Shown here: positions 16,275 through 25,333 of the stretch, in pieces
Layout: each line of letters opens with the position of its first letter
How positions within the stretch are numbered: position 1 is the first letter of the stretch
Assembly (NCBI RefSeq): GCF_004795745.1
Contig: NZ_SDGV01000004.1
Span: 124,001 to 188,000 of the forward strand
DNA: 64,000 nucleotides
Source of the DNA: Vagococcus silagei
GTDB taxonomy: Bacteria > Bacillota > Bacilli > Lactobacillales > Vagococcaceae
Direction: 5' to 3'
Notes under the pieces: model-generated
Databases searched by the model: none
Seen by the model: the letters and a program-made list of their open reading frames with translations, nothing else
Told to the model about the DNA's origin: nothing
Position numbers and translations under genes: made by a program

Positions 16275-17198
16275 TTAAGCTTTGTTCATCAAACGCCAGA
16301 CTAACTGTTCACAGACATTTTGAAAACTGACATTTGATTTCAGCTTTTGACGTGCAGCTAAAACTAAATCTATTTCCGTAGCCACGACTTCTGCCCTTTG
16401 GGCACTGGACTTAATAAACGCAATAAGCAAATCAAAAATAAGCCATTGCTGTTCACGTTCTTTTGCTAATTTCACTAAGTACTGTTGGACATAAACAAAT
16501 GCTAATGGATCTCTTTTAGATAAATAGCTATACCATTTTTCAACATTTGACTTAGCATCATTAAACCACTCATCTGCAATTAATTCAACTGCTTCTGATA
16601 AGGAATTACTGACTTCTGCGATTATTTCAGCTTTAGATTGAGGTACTTGTTTAGCAACTAAATCTGCTGTAATCACTTTTTTTGAAATAGGCATGAAAGT
16701 AAATTGTTGACATCTCGATTTAATCGTTGTTAATAATTGCCCTGCTTGGGACGTTAAGAAGAAAATATACGTTTCACCCTCAGGTTCTTCGATAAATTTT
16801 AATAGACGATTGCCAGAACTCGGTGTCATCTTTTCACTATCTCGTATAATTAATATTTTGGCTTGCCCTTCAAGTGCACTTTTCATCATTATCTGTTTTG
16901 CATTTTGAATTTGTTCAACTTTAAGCGATTGACCGTCTGGTTCAATCGTCAAAAGATCAGGATAATCTAAAGTTGCAACACGACGACAGACAGAACAAAC
17001 GCCACACGCAGAACCATCTGCTTGTTTTTCCCGACATAAAACAAGTTGCGCAATCCATAAGCTAAAAGCATAGACATCATCTCGGTCTAAGCCTTCAAAA
17101 ATATATGAATGGTTAATTTTTTGTTCTGCTGAAACTTTATTAAAAAAACGAACCAATTGTGGTTGATGCATTTTAACTTCTTGAATATTGTTTTTCAT
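16275..17198 (-). CDS. holB: DNA polymerase III delta' subunit
   Basis: The clamp-loader delta' subunit works with DnaX and HolA to open and load DnaN. The 307-residue protein shows the AAA+ fold of delta': NHSYIFEGLDRDDVYAFSLWIAQLVLC, a four-Cys zinc module CREKQADGSACGVCSVC, then VEQIQNAKQIM, LIIRDSEKMTPSSGNRLLKFIEEPEG and TTIKSRCQQF (SRC motif). As usual for delta' the P-loop is degenerate. The ATG at 17198 overlaps the darA stop (TAATG). An internal ATG 27 bases further in has AAGAAG before it and could be the true start. Confidence 0.92.
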   Translation of the reverse strand: MKNNIQEVKMHQPQLVRFFNKVSAEQKINHSYIFEGLDRDDVYAFSLWIAQLVLCREKQADGSACGVCSVCRRVATLDYPDLLTIEPDGQSLKVEQIQNAKQIMMKSALEGQAKILIIRDSEKMTPSSGNRLLKFIEEPEGETYIFFLTSQAGQLLTTIKSRCQQFTFMPISKKVITADLVAKQVPQSKAEIIAEVSNSLSEAVELIADEWFNDAKSNVEKWYSYLSKRDPLAFVYVQQYLVKLAKEREQQWLIFDLLIAFIKSSAQRAEVVATEIDLVLAARQKLKSNVSFQNVCEQLVWRLMNKA

Positions 17199-17527
17199 TA
17201 ATAATGATAAAACCCTTCAACTGGTAAAACAAAGACCGTTGCGCCACCAACTTTTACTTCAATAGGATGGGCACTATGGACATCCATTGGCATATCGAGA
17301 CTAAGTGGTGATGTGATGTATTGTTCACGTGAACGACATGTTTCTTTAATAATTTCTAAAACTTCGTCAATACGTTCGTCTTCAATTCCGACGATAAATG
17401 TTGTATTCCCTGCTCGCAAGAAACCACCTGTCGTCGATAGTTTCGTCACTCGTACATTATTTTTCGTAAATTCACTTGATAAACGGTTGCTATCTTTATC
17501 TTGAACAATAGCTAAAATAATCTTCAT
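17198..17527 (-). CDS. darA: Cyclic di-AMP receptor, PII-like (DarA/PstA)
   Basis: A 109-residue PII-like trimer subunit that binds cyclic di-AMP in Firmicutes (YaaQ/DarA/PstA). The sequence begins MKIILAIVQDKDS and carries KLSTTGGFLRAGNTTFIVG, the loop region that forms the nucleotide site at the subunit interface. It ends in GGATVFVLPVEGFYHY, both family landmarks. It lies between tmk and holB in the order seen across Firmicutes and overlaps holB by one base. Its downstream target is unknown in the family at large. Confidence 0.93.
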   Translation of the reverse strand: MKIILAIVQDKDSNRLSSEFTKNNVRVTKLSTTGGFLRAGNTTFIVGIEDERIDEVLEIIKETCRSREQYITSPLSLDMPMDVHSAHPIEVKVGGATVFVLPVEGFYHY

Positions 17528-17544
17528 CTTCCAAACATCCCTTT

Positions 17545-18189
17545 CTAAAATAACTCGTTATTAAATCGTTCTCTGATTAAATTGTAACATGCATCAACAA
17601 CAGATTCTATATTTTCAGAAGCATCTACTAAACTAATTCGTTCAGGATGTTCTTTTAACAGTAGTAAATAGGCATCTCTCACACGTTCATGAAAGGCTAA
17701 ATCCTCTTGATCCAAGCGATCCAAGTCCTCTGCTTTACGACCTTTATTAATCCGTTCTAAACCAAGATGAGATTCAATGTCGAGGTAAAGAGTTAAATCT
17801 GGCATGGTATCCTCAATTGCAAACTGATTAATAGCCCAAACATGCTCCATACCTAACTTTCTACCAGCTCCTTGATAAGCTAAAGAACTGTCCACAAAGC
17901 GGTCACAAAGAACCGTTTCGCCTCGTAAAAGTGCTGGTCTTACTTTTTGAACCAAATGCTGACGTCTTGCAGCAGCATATAGAAGTGCTTCTGTTCGGTC
18001 GTCCATCTCAGTATTTTCAGGTGAGAGAATGATTTCACGAATTGCTTCTGAAATGCGAATTCCACCTGGTTCACGTGTTAATAACACTGGAATTGCCGAA
18101 TCAGCTTCCATGCGTTCAGCCACTAGTTTTATAATCGTCGATTTTCCAGCGCCGTCTGGACCTTCAATTGTAATAAATTTGCCTGCCAT
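17545..18189 (-). CDS. tmk: Thymidylate kinase
   Basis: The enzyme phosphorylates dTMP to dTDP with ATP, an essential step in dTTP supply. The 214-residue protein has the P-loop GPDGAGKS (10-17), LTREPGGIRISEAIREIIL, the DR(F/Y) segment VLCDRFVDSSLAYQGAGR, and a LID-like region. The start is ATG 18189 with GGTGG upstream. The in-frame GTG at 18201 overlaps the ribosome site, and starting there would add four residues not typical of the family. It lies within the dnaX cluster between recR and darA. Confidence 0.95.
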   Translation of the reverse strand: MAGKFITIEGPDGAGKSTIIKLVAERMEADSAIPVLLTREPGGIRISEAIREIILSPENTEMDDRTEALLYAAARRQHLVQKVRPALLRGETVLCDRFVDSSLAYQGAGRKLGMEHVWAINQFAIEDTMPDLTLYLDIESHLGLERINKGRKAEDLDRLDQEDLAFHERVRDAYLLLLKEHPERISLVDASENIESVVDACYNLIRERFNNELF

Positions 18190-18218
18190 GCGTCTTACCA
18201 CCTATACTATCCTTATTT

Positions 18219-18815
18219 TTATAATTCTGTTCGGCCTTCAACGGCTCTTAATAGTGTTACTTCATCTGCGTACTCAATATCACTTCCAACAGCCAATCCG
18301 TGTGCCAAACGTGTTACTTTGATTCCCGCTGGTTTAATCAGACGTGATAAGTACATAGCTGTTGCTTCACCTTCAGTCGTCGCATTCATTGCTAGAATGA
18401 CTTCTTGTACTTCATCGTTTTGTAAGCGTTTAATTAAAGATGCAATATTAAGATCATCCGGACCTGTTCCGTCCATCGGTGAAATAACACCATTTAAAAC
18501 ATGATACAATCCACGATATTCCCGCATTTTCTCCATTGACATCACATCTTTTGGTTCTTCCACAACTAAAATTACAGAACGATCACGCGTTTGATCACGA
18601 CAAATATCACATGTTGCTTCATCTGTAATATTTCCGCACACATCACAAAAATGCAGATCACGTTTAACACTAATCAAAGCCTTGGCAAAATCGGTTACGT
18701 CTTCCTCACGCATTGTTAGTGTATAAAATGCTAAACGAGTGGCTGTTTTAGCACCAATTCCCGGTAATTTCATATAACTATCTATTAATTTAGCAATTGG
18801 AGTTGGGTATTGCAT
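18219..18815 (-). CDS. recR: Recombination mediator protein RecR
   Basis: RecR forms a DNA-clamping ring and with RecF/RecO loads RecA at gaps. The 198-residue protein has the N-terminal helix-hairpin-helix ([15 protein letters not shown]), the zinc finger with Cys57, Cys60, Cys69 and Cys72, and the Toprim domain ([15 protein letters not shown]...[13 protein letters not shown]). It ends in ITRLAHGL-type sequence followed by [15 protein letters not shown]. Two adjacent ATG codons are possible starts; the second gives the family N-terminus [15 protein letters not shown] terminator-like hairpin separates it from ybaB upstream, so some read-through or a local promoter is expected. Confidence 0.95.
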   Translation of the reverse strand: MQYPTPIAKLIDSYMKLPGIGAKTATRLAFYTLTMREEDVTDFAKALISVKRDLHFCDVCGNITDEATCDICRDQTRDRSVILVVEEPKDVMSMEKMREYRGLYHVLNGVISPMDGTGPDDLNIASLIKRLQNDEVQEVILAMNATTEGEATAMYLSRLIKPAGIKVTRLAHGLAVGSDIEYADEVTLLRAVEGRTEL

Positions 18816-18835
18816 CATTTTTCCTACTTTCTGCC

Positions 18836-18868
18836 AAAAAACGAGGCTGGCCCAAACGGGAAAGCCTC
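18836..18868 (-). terminator. Terminator-like hairpin between ybaB and recR
   Basis: The minus-strand stem GAGGCT (18868-18863) / AGCCTC (18848-18843) is followed by G and six T residues. It may attenuate transcription from dnaX-ybaB into recR. Confidence 0.7.
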
Positions 18869-18890
18869 TTTTCTTGATATTGATTTTTGT

Positions 18891-19205
18891 CTAGAATCCA
18901 GGGATTCCTTTAGCATATTGACCCATTGTATTTTCTGTTTCAACGTCAATTTTTTCTAAACAATCATTAACAGCTGTTAAAACTAAATCTTGAATCATAT
19001 CAACATCATCAGGATCAACGACTTCTGGTTTAATTGCAATATCTTTCACACGTTTATTACCAGTCATGATAACTTCAACTAGGCCATTTGCTGCTTGACC
19101 TGTGAATTCTTTTTGGTCTAACTCATCTTTGGCAGCTGTCATTTCCTTTTGCATTTTTTGCATTTGTTTCATCATACCTTGCATATTTCCCATTCCGCGC
19201 ATCAT
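18891..19205 (-). CDS. ybaB: YbaB/EbfC nucleoid-associated protein
   Basis: A 104-residue dimeric DNA-binding protein of the YbaB/EbfC family. The N-terminus is Met/Gln-rich ([21 protein letters not shown]) and begins a long helix. It is followed by the family core [43 protein letters not shown] and the C-terminal GMPGF-like KGIPGF. AAGGAGA is 10 bases before the first ATG. It lies 36 bases after dnaX, as in most bacteria. Confidence 0.94.
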   Translation of the reverse strand: MMRGMGNMQGMMKQMQKMQKEMTAAKDELDQKEFTGQAANGLVEVIMTGNKRVKDIAIKPEVVDPDDVDMIQDLVLTAVNDCLEKIDVETENTMGQYAKGIPGF

Positions 19206-19241
19206 ATTAAATCAGTCTCCTTAAATTTCTATATTATTTTT

Positions 19242-20945
19242 TTAATCATCTACAACATCAACTAATGAACCAAATAATTCCTTCGCTTCATCAACAATAG
19301 GATTTCTCTGAGTTGGTGGTGTTTCATCACGAGGCATATCTTGGTCGTTCATTTGATTAATGTAGTTTTTCCTTAACGTTCCCCATTCATTTTTGGGGAT
19401 TGTTATTAGCTCTGGTTCATATTGTATCAAACGATTCATCCCTTGACGAATGGTTTGTTGCAATTCGACATCTTGGTTGACTTTTTGACACAGTATTTCG
19501 TAATCAAAAGCCATGACAATCCCTTTAGGACTTGCGGCAACAACTTCACTTGCCTTGACTAGCGCTCGCTGTGTCACACTTAACATACTCATCAATTCTT
19601 CCCACGCATCGTGAACGCGTTCCAAATGTTCTTTAGTTGCAGCTGATAATACACCATAAACCGCTTCAACTGGTACACGATAAGAACCGGTTTTTTTAGT
19701 TCGTTTAGGTTCTGACGTTTTCGTCTGAGTGACTGCCGTTTGAGAAATTGATTTTTTTAATTCCTGAATTAATTGTTCCAACTCAGTAACTTTCATTTGC
19801 AAACGCTCGAATTCAACCGATGATGCCCCACCATCACCATCTGATGATTCTGAAATCATTTTGGCTTGACGTGTTGCCAATTTAATACTCAAGATTTCAA
19901 GATAAATGGTTGGTTGATCACTAAATTTTAATTCCTTAAGTGTTTGATTGAAATGCTCAATCCACTGATAAATCACAACTTGTTCTGTTGAGGAACTTAA
20001 TTGTTTGAAGTCATCTGTTAAGTAACCACGTTGTTCCGCAACTAAATTCGGTGCTTGTTGAAACATTAAAATATCGCGACAGTATAATAATAGATTTTCA
20101 ACAATTCGTTGACTATCCTTGCCTTCCGTCATCAAAAGATTCATTAATTCTAAAGCTTCTTCAGTTTGATGATTCTGAACCGCGATTAAATAGCGATCCA
20201 TCATATCATTAGTTAAACTCCCTGTTACTTCTAGTGCATCTTCAACAGTTATCGTACCGGAACTATAAGAAATAGCTTGATCCAAAATACTTAAAGCATC
20301 TCGCATTCCACCTTCAGCCGAACGCGCAATAATTTTAAGTGCTTCTTCTTCAAATGGTGTTTCCTTACTCTCTAAAATAGCTTTTAAATGTGCTTCAATC
20401 TCACTTAACGTAATCCGTTTAAAATCAAAACGCTGCGTTCGCGAGATAATTGTTGCCGGAATTTTGTGCGGTTCTGTTGTCGCCAAAATAAAAATGACGT
20501 GTTCTGGCGGTTCTTCTAATGTTTTTAAGAGTGCATTAAAAGCTCCTGTCGACAACATGTGCACTTCATCAATAATATAAACTTTATATTTAACTTGAGT
20601 TGGGGCGTATTTTACCTTATCGCGAATATCACGAATTTCTTCGACACCATTATTACTAGCCGCATCAATTTCTAAGACATCATTAATCGAACCATCGGTA
20701 ATCCCTATACAGCTTGGGCAAGTATTACAAGGTTCACCGTCTTGACTATTTGGACAATTGACAGCTTTTGCAAAAATTTTAGCCGCACTAGTTTTTCCAG
20801 TTCCTCGAGGCCCTGTAAATAAATAGGCATGTGAAATTTTTTGCTGTGAGATCGCATTCTTTAATGTTTGCGTGATCATTTTTTGACCAACTAAATCATC
20901 AAAAGTTTGGCTACGCCATTGGCGATACAATGCTTGATACGTCAC
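19242..20945 (-). CDS. dnaX: DNA polymerase III subunit tau/gamma
   Basis: The clamp-loader ATPase that organises the replisome. The 567-residue protein has Walker A GPRGTGKT (45-52), Walker B DEVH (126-129) and a zinc module with Cys64, Cys73, Cys76 and Cys79. Further landmarks are the sensor/SRC region ATIISRTQRFDFKRI and the domain III segment ISYSSGTITVEDALEVTG. A ~200-residue C-terminal tau-type extension with a coiled stretch follows. I see no slippery A-tract, so there is no reason to expect a gamma frameshift product. The start is GTG at 20945 with GAGGAG 7 bases upstream. It heads the cluster of replication and repair genes. Confidence 0.95.
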   Translation of the reverse strand: MTYQALYRQWRSQTFDDLVGQKMITQTLKNAISQQKISHAYLFTGPRGTGKTSAAKIFAKAVNCPNSQDGEPCNTCPSCIGITDGSINDVLEIDAASNNGVEEIRDIRDKVKYAPTQVKYKVYIIDEVHMLSTGAFNALLKTLEEPPEHVIFILATTEPHKIPATIISRTQRFDFKRITLSEIEAHLKAILESKETPFEEEALKIIARSAEGGMRDALSILDQAISYSSGTITVEDALEVTGSLTNDMMDRYLIAVQNHQTEEALELMNLLMTEGKDSQRIVENLLLYCRDILMFQQAPNLVAEQRGYLTDDFKQLSSSTEQVVIYQWIEHFNQTLKELKFSDQPTIYLEILSIKLATRQAKMISESSDGDGGASSVEFERLQMKVTELEQLIQELKKSISQTAVTQTKTSEPKRTKKTGSYRVPVEAVYGVLSAATKEHLERVHDAWEELMSMLSVTQRALVKASEVVAASPKGIVMAFDYEILCQKVNQDVELQQTIRQGMNRLIQYEPELITIPKNEWGTLRKNYINQMNDQDMPRDETPPTQRNPIVDEAKELFGSLVDVVDD

Positions 20946-20982
20946 ATAAACGCTCCTCTCAATTCGAATTTCAACTCCTTAC

Positions 20983-21011
20983 ATTATACGGTAACTGACT
21001 CAAAAATGCCA
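20983..21011 (-). promoter_or_regulatory. Candidate promoter of the dnaX cluster
   Basis: The minus strand has a consensus TATAAT (20988-20983) with a poor TGGCAT -35 (21011-21006) at 17 bases. It lies 38 bases before the dnaX start. Confidence 0.45.
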
Positions 21012-21061
21012 CATAAACAAAGGAAAACAAATCAACTCGATTCTCTCATACTTTAGGATGA

Positions 21062-21090
21062 TTGTGAGTTAGGTTTAGACTATGATAAAA
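21062..21090 (+). promoter_or_regulatory. Candidate promoter of the SPFH/TPM module
   Basis: TTGTGA (21062-21067), 17 bases, then ATAAAA (21085-21090) within TATGATAAAAT. It is divergent from dnaX and about 30 bases before the SPFH start. Confidence 0.4.
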
Positions 21091-21120
21091 TATAAACAAA
21101 CAAACGAAGGAGTGATTTTC

Positions 21121-22344
21121 ATGGGTCTTATAAAAGCAGCAACAAGTTCAATTTCTGGTGGTTTAGCTGATCAATGGCTTGAAATTATCGAACCAGATAG
21201 TTTAAGTGATCAAACTGTTTTAACAACTGGAACTAAAGTTCGTAAAAATGAAAAACGAGGATCAAATAAAAAAGGCACTGACGATGTAATCACTGATGGA
21301 TCCGTGATTCACGTTTATCCCAATACAATGATGCTCTTAGTTGACGGTGGTAAAATTATCGATTTCACTGCCGAAGAAGGTTACTACACAGTGCAAAACG
21401 ATTTAGCACCTTCAATGTTCACAGGTGGTATGCGTGAAGCGATTCAAGAATCATTTAATCGTTTCAAATTTGGTGGTGTCACACCTCAAAAACAACAAGT
21501 GATCTATATTAACTTACAAGAAATTCGTGGCATTAAATTTGGTACGAGTAGCCCACTCAATTATTTTGATAATTTTTATAATGCTGAACTTTTCTTAAGA
21601 GCGCATGGTAATTATTCAGTTCAGATTGTCGATCCAATTTTATTCTATACAAATGTAGCCGGTAAAGACAAAAAACACATTACGATTGATGAAATCAATG
21701 AACAATTTCTAGCTGAGTTTTTAACAGCTTTACAAACATCAATCAATCAAATGTCAGCTATGGGAGAGCGTATTTCGTATATTCCATCAAAAAGTATGGA
21801 ATTAAGTAAACAAATGAGTACTGTTTTAGATGAAGAATGGCGTCATCTACGTGGGATGGAAGTTGTCTCTGTTGCAGTCGCAAGTATTTCATACACAGAC
21901 GACTCAAAAGATTTAATCAATATGCGTAATAAAGGTGCGATGCTTGGAGACGCGAATATTCGCGAAGGGTTTGTTCAAGGCTCGATTGCTGAAGGGTTGA
22001 AAGATGCGGGTTCAAACGAAGGTGGTAGTATGACCGGCTTTATGGGTGTTGGTACTGGTATGGGAGCCGCTGGTAATTTCTTTGGTCAAGCATCACAAAC
22101 AAATCAAGAACAAATGAAACAACAACAAGTAGCAAATGAAGATTCATGGACTTGTCCACAAGATGGCACAGTCAATACAGGTAAATTCTGCTCCGAATGC
22201 GGTACACCAAAACCTGCTCCAGCTGGTAATTCTCAAGGTATAAAAATGCGTTGCGCTAGTTGTCACGAAGTCGTAACCATTGTTGACCAAATGCCAAAAT
22301 TCTGTCCCGAATGCGGTCAAGCATTCCAAGCAGTTCCACTATAA
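21121..22344 (+). CDS. SPFH-domain protein with C-terminal zinc ribbons (YdjI-like)
   Basis: This 407-residue protein resembles B. subtilis YdjI, the SPFH partner of the PspA phage-shock system that helps place membrane-stress proteins. It has an N-terminal segment GLIKAATSSISGGLADQWLEIIEP and a ~300-residue SPFH/virion-core-like domain (KVRKNEKRGS...DGSVIHVYPNTMMLLVDGG). A Gly/Met-rich and Gln-rich linker follows. The C-terminus carries two zinc ribbons, CPQDG...CSECG and CASCHEV...CPECG. The start is ATG 21121 with AAGGAG upstream; an earlier in-frame ATG (21082) lies in the promoter area. The next two genes are YdjG-like and TPM proteins. No pspA homologue is present in the window. Confidence 0.8.
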   Translation: MGLIKAATSSISGGLADQWLEIIEPDSLSDQTVLTTGTKVRKNEKRGSNKKGTDDVITDGSVIHVYPNTMMLLVDGGKIIDFTAEEGYYTVQNDLAPSMFTGGMREAIQESFNRFKFGGVTPQKQQVIYINLQEIRGIKFGTSSPLNYFDNFYNAELFLRAHGNYSVQIVDPILFYTNVAGKDKKHITIDEINEQFLAEFLTALQTSINQMSAMGERISYIPSKSMELSKQMSTVLDEEWRHLRGMEVVSVAVASISYTDDSKDLINMRNKGAMLGDANIREGFVQGSIAEGLKDAGSNEGGSMTGFMGVGTGMGAAGNFFGQASQTNQEQMKQQQVANEDSWTCPQDGTVNTGKFCSECGTPKPAPAGNSQGIKMRCASCHEVVTIVDQMPKFCPECGQAFQAVPL

Positions 22345-22378
22345 AAAAGGTTTGTATTTCAAGAAAAGAGGGTTGTAA

Positions 22379-23428
22379 ATGTCTGATGTTATTTCGCATA
22401 AATGTCCCAACTGTGACGGTCCCTTACTATTTGATCCTGAAAACCAAGTCTTTCACTGTGAGTACTGTTTAAGTAAGTTTTCAGAACCAGAGATTGTCGA
22501 TCATCATTTTTCGGAACAAGAAGACAATTTAAAAGAAACAAAAGAACATATGTTTAACCTTTACCACTGCCCAAGTTGTGGTGGTGAAGTCGTAACTGAT
22601 GAAACCACGGCGGCAACGTTTTGTTATTATTGCCACAATCCAGTCGTCCTAAGCGACCGAGTCGCTGGTGACTTTTTACCAAACGCTATGTTACCGTTCA
22701 AAGTATCCAAAAAAGAAGCACAAGAAGTCTTTTTAGAATGGGCAAGTAAAAAGAAATTTATTCCAAAGAACTTTTTCAATGCCGATCAAATCGAAAAAAT
22801 GACAGGCGTTTACTTCCCTTACTGGAATGTTGATGCCAAGCTCAAAGGGAGCACTGTTGCCAAAGCAACAAAAATCGACGTTTGGCGTTCGGGTGATACC
22901 GAACATACACGAACACGAACATATGATTTAATTCGTAAAGGCTATGTCTCATTCCATTCATTGACTAAAAATGCCTTAGCAAAAAATACCAAACAAAAAA
23001 TGATTGAATGTGTGCAACCATTCCCAGTTGAAGAAGCACAAATGTTTAATACCCAGTTTTTATCAGGTTTTCAAGCTGAAAAACGTGATATTGAATTTAC
23101 CGAACTTGAAGCAGAAGTAAAAAAAGAATTAAATGATTATACTGGTTCCGTTCTAATGAGTGACACTGCCTTTTATACAACTATCACCAATCAACGAACC
23201 AAATCAAGAATCATTGAACAATCCAATCAATATTTATTGTTACCGCTTTGGATTATTACTTATCAAGATCGCCGACAAAATAAAACGTTCTATTATGCAA
23301 TGAATGGTGTTACAAGTAAAGTTGGTGGAGTTTTACCGATTAAGAAATCACGACTATTCACTGTATCTGGACTCATCGGTGCAGTTGTCACTGGAATCTT
23401 TATTGCTGGGGGGTATCTATTCTTATGA
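22379..23428 (+). CDS. Zinc-ribbon membrane protein (YdjG-like)
   Basis: A 349-residue protein with two N-terminal zinc-ribbon motifs: CPNCDGPLLFDPENQVFHCEYC (residues ~9-30) and CPSCGGEVVTDETTAATFCYYC (~64-85), of TFIIB type. A middle domain follows, containing VYFPYWNVDAKL and a C-terminal region with YLLLPLWIITYQDRRQNKTFYYAMNGVTSKVGG. One C-terminal transmembrane helix (LIGAVVTGIFIAGGYLFL) anchors it. This layout matches B. subtilis YdjG of the pspA-ydjGHI operon. It starts 34 bases after the SPFH gene with AGAGGG upstream and overlaps the next gene by 4 bases, so the three form one operon. Confidence 0.78.
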   Translation: MSDVISHKCPNCDGPLLFDPENQVFHCEYCLSKFSEPEIVDHHFSEQEDNLKETKEHMFNLYHCPSCGGEVVTDETTAATFCYYCHNPVVLSDRVAGDFLPNAMLPFKVSKKEAQEVFLEWASKKKFIPKNFFNADQIEKMTGVYFPYWNVDAKLKGSTVAKATKIDVWRSGDTEHTRTRTYDLIRKGYVSFHSLTKNALAKNTKQKMIECVQPFPVEEAQMFNTQFLSGFQAEKRDIEFTELEAEVKKELNDYTGSVLMSDTAFYTTITNQRTKSRIIEQSNQYLLLPLWIITYQDRRQNKTFYYAMNGVTSKVGGVLPIKKSRLFTVSGLIGAVVTGIFIAGGYLFL

Positions 23429-24711
23429 GAAACAGACAGAATAAAGTCATCCTTTCAATAATAATTATGGTTAGTTTACTCTTATCTTTTTCAATATCTA
23501 CCTTTGCAGAAAATCTAGCCGAAAAACCAGAAAGAATTTTTGATGAAGGCAATCTTTTTACCGACTATCAAAAAGAACAATTTCAAAATAGTGTCGATAA
23601 TTTTAAAGAGAAAGAAACAAAAGATATTGTTATTTTAACAACACAAGATACTGGCGAAGAAGATTTAAAAACTTTCGCAACTAACTTTTATCAGAATGGT
23701 AATTTTGGTGAAGGAGAGACACATGATGGCGTGATTATCGCTTACAGCAGTCTTAACCAAAAAAAGATTGTCATTCCTTTTGGTGATCTTACAGAAATTA
23801 TATCCGAAGAACGCGCAAAAGAAATTGCCGATTCAATTTCTGACATTAAAACAAATTATACGATTCCTTATGCTATTTCACGAATTGGAGACACGATTAA
23901 ACAAGGGCCACCAGAGCCATGGGTTGGCAATACTGTTGTCGGAAAAGGTGATTTAGCTAGCAAACCACAACGAGTCTTTGATAAAGCAGAACTCTTTTCT
24001 CCTGAAGAAAGTACAACAATCGAAAAAGAAATCAAAGCCTTGCGTGAAAAACTAAACATTGATATCGTGGTTCAAACAACTAATACAACACAAGGTATGG
24101 AAACAAAAATGTATGCCGCTGATTTCTATGATTATGGTGGTTTTGGAACAAGTGATACGCATGATGGAATCATCTTCATCATTGATATGGAACATCGTAA
24201 TTTTTATTTAGTCACAACGGGTAATATGATTGCCACATTTTCTGATCGTCGTATCGAGAATATTATTAGTGTACTCACACCTTTAATGCGCGATGAGGAC
24301 TATGTTGGAACTGTCGAGTTATTATTCACAAATGTTGAAAAATACGTTACAGATGGTCCGCCAAAGGGATGGGTTTACAACAAAGAAACGGGACAATCTG
24401 AACGCTATAAATACATGTCACCATTAAAAGTTGGCGTTTCTCTCTTTTTCGGCTTATTAGCTGCGGGTGTCTTTGCCCTAATTATTAGTCGTAAATATCA
24501 ACTAAAAGGAAAAGTCTATAGCTATCCTTACTATGATAACAGTGATGTTGATCTTCAAGTCAAAGAAGACAATAAAATTAGTGATTTTGTCACGACTCGA
24601 ACAATTCGTACCAACAACAATTCTAGTGGCGGTTTCGGTGGCGGCGGTGGTTCATCGACATTCTCTGGAAGTAGTGGCACTAGTCACGGTGGCGGTGGCG
24701 GTAGTTTCTAA
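23425..24711 (+). CDS. Secreted/membrane tandem TPM-domain protein (YdjH-like)
   Basis: A 428-residue protein with a signal peptide (hydrophobic SIIIMVSLLLSFSISTFA). It has two successive TPM (Psb32/MOLO-1) domains: about residues 35-160 (RIFDEGNLFTDYQKEQ... THDGVIIAYS) and 178-320 (RVFDKAELFSPEES... THDGIIFIID). One transmembrane helix (VGVSLFFGLLAAGVFALII) and a basic cytosolic tail ending in a Gly/Ser-rich stretch complete it. B. subtilis YdjH has one such domain; here it is duplicated. TPM proteins are linked to membrane protein quality control. The ATGA overlap with the zinc-ribbon gene implies coupled translation. It ends the module and is followed by a terminator. Confidence 0.8.
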   Translation: MRNRQNKVILSIIIMVSLLLSFSISTFAENLAEKPERIFDEGNLFTDYQKEQFQNSVDNFKEKETKDIVILTTQDTGEEDLKTFATNFYQNGNFGEGETHDGVIIAYSSLNQKKIVIPFGDLTEIISEERAKEIADSISDIKTNYTIPYAISRIGDTIKQGPPEPWVGNTVVGKGDLASKPQRVFDKAELFSPEESTTIEKEIKALREKLNIDIVVQTTNTTQGMETKMYAADFYDYGGFGTSDTHDGIIFIIDMEHRNFYLVTTGNMIATFSDRRIENIISVLTPLMRDEDYVGTVELLFTNVEKYVTDGPPKGWVYNKETGQSERYKYMSPLKVGVSLFFGLLAAGVFALIISRKYQLKGKVYSYPYYDNSDVDLQVKEDNKISDFVTTRTIRTNNNSSGGFGGGGGSSTFSGSSGTSHGGGGGSF

Positions 24712-24731
24712 CCGTGCCACTTATATATAAA

Positions 24732-24769
24732 AGGTTGTGACAAAAGCTACTTCTGTTTCAACGTTTAGT
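24732..24769. repeat. Internally deleted copy (C) of the ~115-bp palindromic repeat
   Basis: It holds both ends of the element found at 34251-34365 and 51051-51168. The left end TTGTGACA is joined directly to GCTACTTCTGTTTCAACGTTTAGT, which matches the other end of copies A and B with about three mismatches. The central ~80 bases are missing. Confidence 0.6.
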
Positions 24770-24780
24770 TTCTAAAAATA

Positions 24781-24827
24781 AGCCTATGAAAGCAAGTTGC
24801 TCATCACTTGATTTCATAGGCTTTTTC
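24781..24827 (+). terminator. Bidirectional terminator between the TPM gene and the small secreted gene
   Basis: AGCCTATGAAA (24781-24791) pairs with TTTCATAGGCT (24812-24822), followed by TTTTTC on the plus strand. The minus strand also ends in a T-rich stretch, so it can serve the convergent gene at 24855. Confidence 0.85.
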
Positions 24828-24854
24828 TATTTGTGCTATGCAGTAACCGACTAA

Positions 24855-25220
24855 CTAATTTTCTGGTGCATGTCCATAGTGAACACTAATTAAATCCGGC
24901 ATCTTATTCTCATCTAAATTAAGGTCCAATCGAAAAGACTTTTCAGTGTCAGTTGTAACGTGCCCAAAAATTTGAATCGCTTGACCTGCACCATTAGGCA
25001 AACTATTGCCCATTTTAATTATCTTTACGTTATCCCAATCATATTGCACTTTAAGTACATCTTTGGTTTCATTTTTGACATACTTGGTCAGTTCTGTTTC
25101 ATGTTCTTTTAAAAAAGCAATTTGCTTTTCCTGTTGCGTCGACTCTATCATCTTTTTAACGCCAATAAATCCCATTAACAAAACAATTAAGACAATCAAA
25201 CCCAACCACTTTCTTCTCAT
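24855..25220 (-). CDS. Small membrane-anchored hypothetical protein
   Basis: A 121-residue protein with an N-terminal hydrophobic helix preceded by Arg/Lys (MRRKWLGLIVLIVLLMGFIGV), i.e. a signal anchor without a lipobox. The ~95-residue exported domain has alternating strands (VLKVQYDWDNVKIIKMG, QAIQIFGHVTTDTEKSFRLDLNLDENKMPDLISV) and no cysteine. I do not recognise the family. It resembles the small DUF-type extracytoplasmic proteins common in enterococci. GGTGG lies 6 bases before the ATG. It stands between the TPM module (convergent) and the TetR gene (same strand), with no sign of cotranscription with either. Codon use looks like that of the neighbours. Confidence 0.65.
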   Translation of the reverse strand: MRRKWLGLIVLIVLLMGFIGVKKMIESTQQEKQIAFLKEHETELTKYVKNETKDVLKVQYDWDNVKIIKMGNSLPNGAGQAIQIFGHVTTDTEKSFRLDLNLDENKMPDLISVHYGHAPEN

Positions 25221-25333
25221 TCAAGCCACCACCATTTTGGTTAGTTTAACACAAAAGAGACTATTTTTCCTGAAATTTGTTATCCGACCTAGCACTCAAT
25301 AATTCACTAATCCCTATTTCATAATTTTTCTTG

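Noticed and set aside
19242-20945. Programmed frameshift in dnaX for a gamma product
   Set aside because: No slippery A-rich heptamer followed by a hairpin was noticed at the expected position after the AAA+ domains.
20946-21120. SRP (4.5S/scr) RNA gene next to dnaX, as in many Firmicutes
   Set aside because: No SRP Alu/S-domain pattern (GGAA/AGCAG motifs in a long hairpin) was found; the gap only holds two divergent promoters.
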